Shown one piece after another: positions 63,212-64,000 of a stretch of 64,000 nucleotides of DNA (the stretch's first letter is position 1; each line of letters begins with the position of its first letter). The position numbers and the translations under genes were made by a program. Source of the stretch: Pseudomonas extremaustralis (GTDB taxonomy: Bacteria; Pseudomonadota; Gammaproteobacteria; Pseudomonadales; Pseudomonadaceae); assembly GCF_900102035.1 (NCBI RefSeq), contig NZ_LT629689.1:2294001-2358000 (forward strand), given 5' to 3'. The notes under the pieces were generated by a model. The model saw nothing but the letters and a program-made list of their open reading frames with translations, was not told where the DNA came from and made no database searches.

Positions 63212-64000
63212 GCGCCGCCCTCGAGGTCCGGGTCAGCGCGGCCAGAATGCTCACGCCGGTGGTGCGCGAGTTCACCCTCAGCGCCTGCAACGGCGCCCTG
63301 CCCGCTTTCTCGCCTGGCAGCCACGTCCAGGTGCATCTGCCGCTGGCCGAGGGCACGGTGCGCAATGCCTATTCGCTGACCGGCGACCCGGCGGACACCC
63401 GCGACTACCGCATCGCCGTGCGCCTGCAGGACTCATCCCGTGGCGGTTCGCAATACCTGCATCAGCAGGTGCAGGTCGGCGACACCTTGCGGATTTCGCC
63501 GCCGGCCAATCTGTTTGCGCCCCATGGCACCGCACGCCTGCACATCCTGATCGCCGCCGGCATCGGCATCACGCCGTTCATGGCCTATATCGCCGCGCTG
63601 GAACAGCAGCAGGCCGATTTCGAACTGCATTACCTGTTCCGACCGGGCCTGAGCGATGCCTACCTCGATGAACTGCAACAGCGCCTCGGCCCGCGCCTGC
63701 ATGTCTACGCGCAACGCCCGGAGCTGAACCGCATCCTCGCCAACCGACCGCTGGGCAGCCACGTCTACACCTGTGGCCCGCAAGCCTTGCTCGAAGCGGT
63801 CGAGCACCACGCCACACGCCTCGGCTGGCCGCGCAAGCGCGTGCATTCGGAAGCCTTCAAAGGCGCGCAACCGGGCCAACCGTTTGACCTGCACCTGGTG
63901 CGCAGTGACCGGCACCTCCACGTCGAGGCCGAGCAGAGCCTGCTCGAAGCCCTGGAACACGCGGGCCTGCAAGTGCCCAACCTGTGCCGTGGCGGGGTCT
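63208..64000 (+). CDS. dmmB: PDR/VanB-type reductase, DmmB-like, cut by window edge
   Basis: 264 residues visible. A flavin-binding barrel (RNAYSLTGDP with the R-x-Y-S motif, and GGSQYLHQQ), an NAD domain (LIAAGIGITPFMAYI, YTCGPQALLEA) and the beginning of a C-terminal [2Fe-2S] ferredoxin (EALEHAGLQVPNLCRGGV) up to the first cluster Cys. It would pass electrons from NAD(P)H to the oxygenase component, presumably encoded just beyond the window. It overlaps dmmA by 4 bases. Confidence 0.8.
   Translation, partial: MSAALEVRVSAARMLTPVVREFTLSACNGALPAFSPGSHVQVHLPLAEGTVRNAYSLTGDPADTRDYRIAVRLQDSSRGGSQYLHQQVQVGDTLRISPPANLFAPHGTARLHILIAAGIGITPFMAYIAALEQQQADFELHYLFRPGLSDAYLDELQQRLGPRLHVYAQRPELNRILANRPLGSHVYTCGPQALLEAVEHHATRLGWPRKRVHSEAFKGAQPGQPFDLHLVRSDRHLHVEAEQSLLEALEHAGLQVPNLCRGGV

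Overview
The window is chromosomal DNA from a denitrifying fluorescent Pseudomonas, most likely of the P. fluorescens complex. This rests on high-GC coding with strong C/G third positions, a Pseudomonas-type narXL-narK1K2GHJI-ppiC-moaA block, a nosRZDFYL operon next to dnr, a xenA gene, and intergenic GTGGGAGGGGGCTTGCTCCC-type REP/REPIN elements typical of P. fluorescens. I saw no rRNA, tRNA, prophage, transposase or CRISPR array.

Bases 1-4822 hold a sugar-acid locus: an FAH-fold AraD1-type protein (cut by the window edge) and an MFS transporter, divergent from an IlvD/Edd dehydratase (L-arabonate type) and a FadR-type GntR regulator. The divergent promoter carries two exact TNGTNNNACNA boxes. 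Bases 4868-12084 hold a TonB-dependent receptor, xenA with a divergent ArsR regulator and a perfect inverted-repeat operator between them, a Fic protein with a small partner gene, and a dCache chemoreceptor.

Bases 12351-23236 are the least explained part. They hold a probable catabolic module: an AA_synth family protein, alpha/beta hydrolase, aldehyde dehydrogenase, flavin reductase, carboxymuconolactone decarboxylase-like protein, GntR regulator and zinc-ribbon Nudix hydrolase in one operon. Next come a divergent DUF1330/RibB-like pair and a polyamine-type ABC importer. A TGGTATACCA palindrome precedes the first operon and the DUF1330/RibB pair, and a two-half variant precedes the importer. 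The same palindrome lies upstream of the TonB receptor about 5 kb away, which suggests one GntR regulon spanning outer-membrane uptake, inner-membrane import and catabolism. The substrate is unknown; flavin-dependent oxygenation is implied but no oxygenase is present in the window.

Bases 23301-33514 hold NudK, a GGEEF diguanylate cyclase, a membrane-anchored hydrolase, an FMN-dependent 2-hydroxy-acid dehydrogenase, a DUF3079 protein, an FtrABCD-type ferrous iron uptake operon, a composite repeat region and a second chemoreceptor. Bases 33586-50750 hold anaerobic metabolism genes: class III ribonucleotide reductase, whose glycyl-radical tail is a separate 51-residue gene, then moaA, a parvulin, narIJHG, narK2 and narK1 on the minus strand, with narXL divergent. 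Anr/Dnr, NarL and IHF sites lie in the expected promoters.

Bases 50751-51575 are a tandem array of four 171-bp REPIN units. Dnr and nosLYFDZR (51576-59920) follow, with a perfect Anr/Dnr box before nosR. The window ends with a soluble cysteine-rich histidine kinase, a NarL-type regulator and a PAS-only protein, divergent from dmmA/dmmB-like dimethylamine monooxygenase genes that run off the edge. Nitrite and nitric oxide reductase genes are not in the window.
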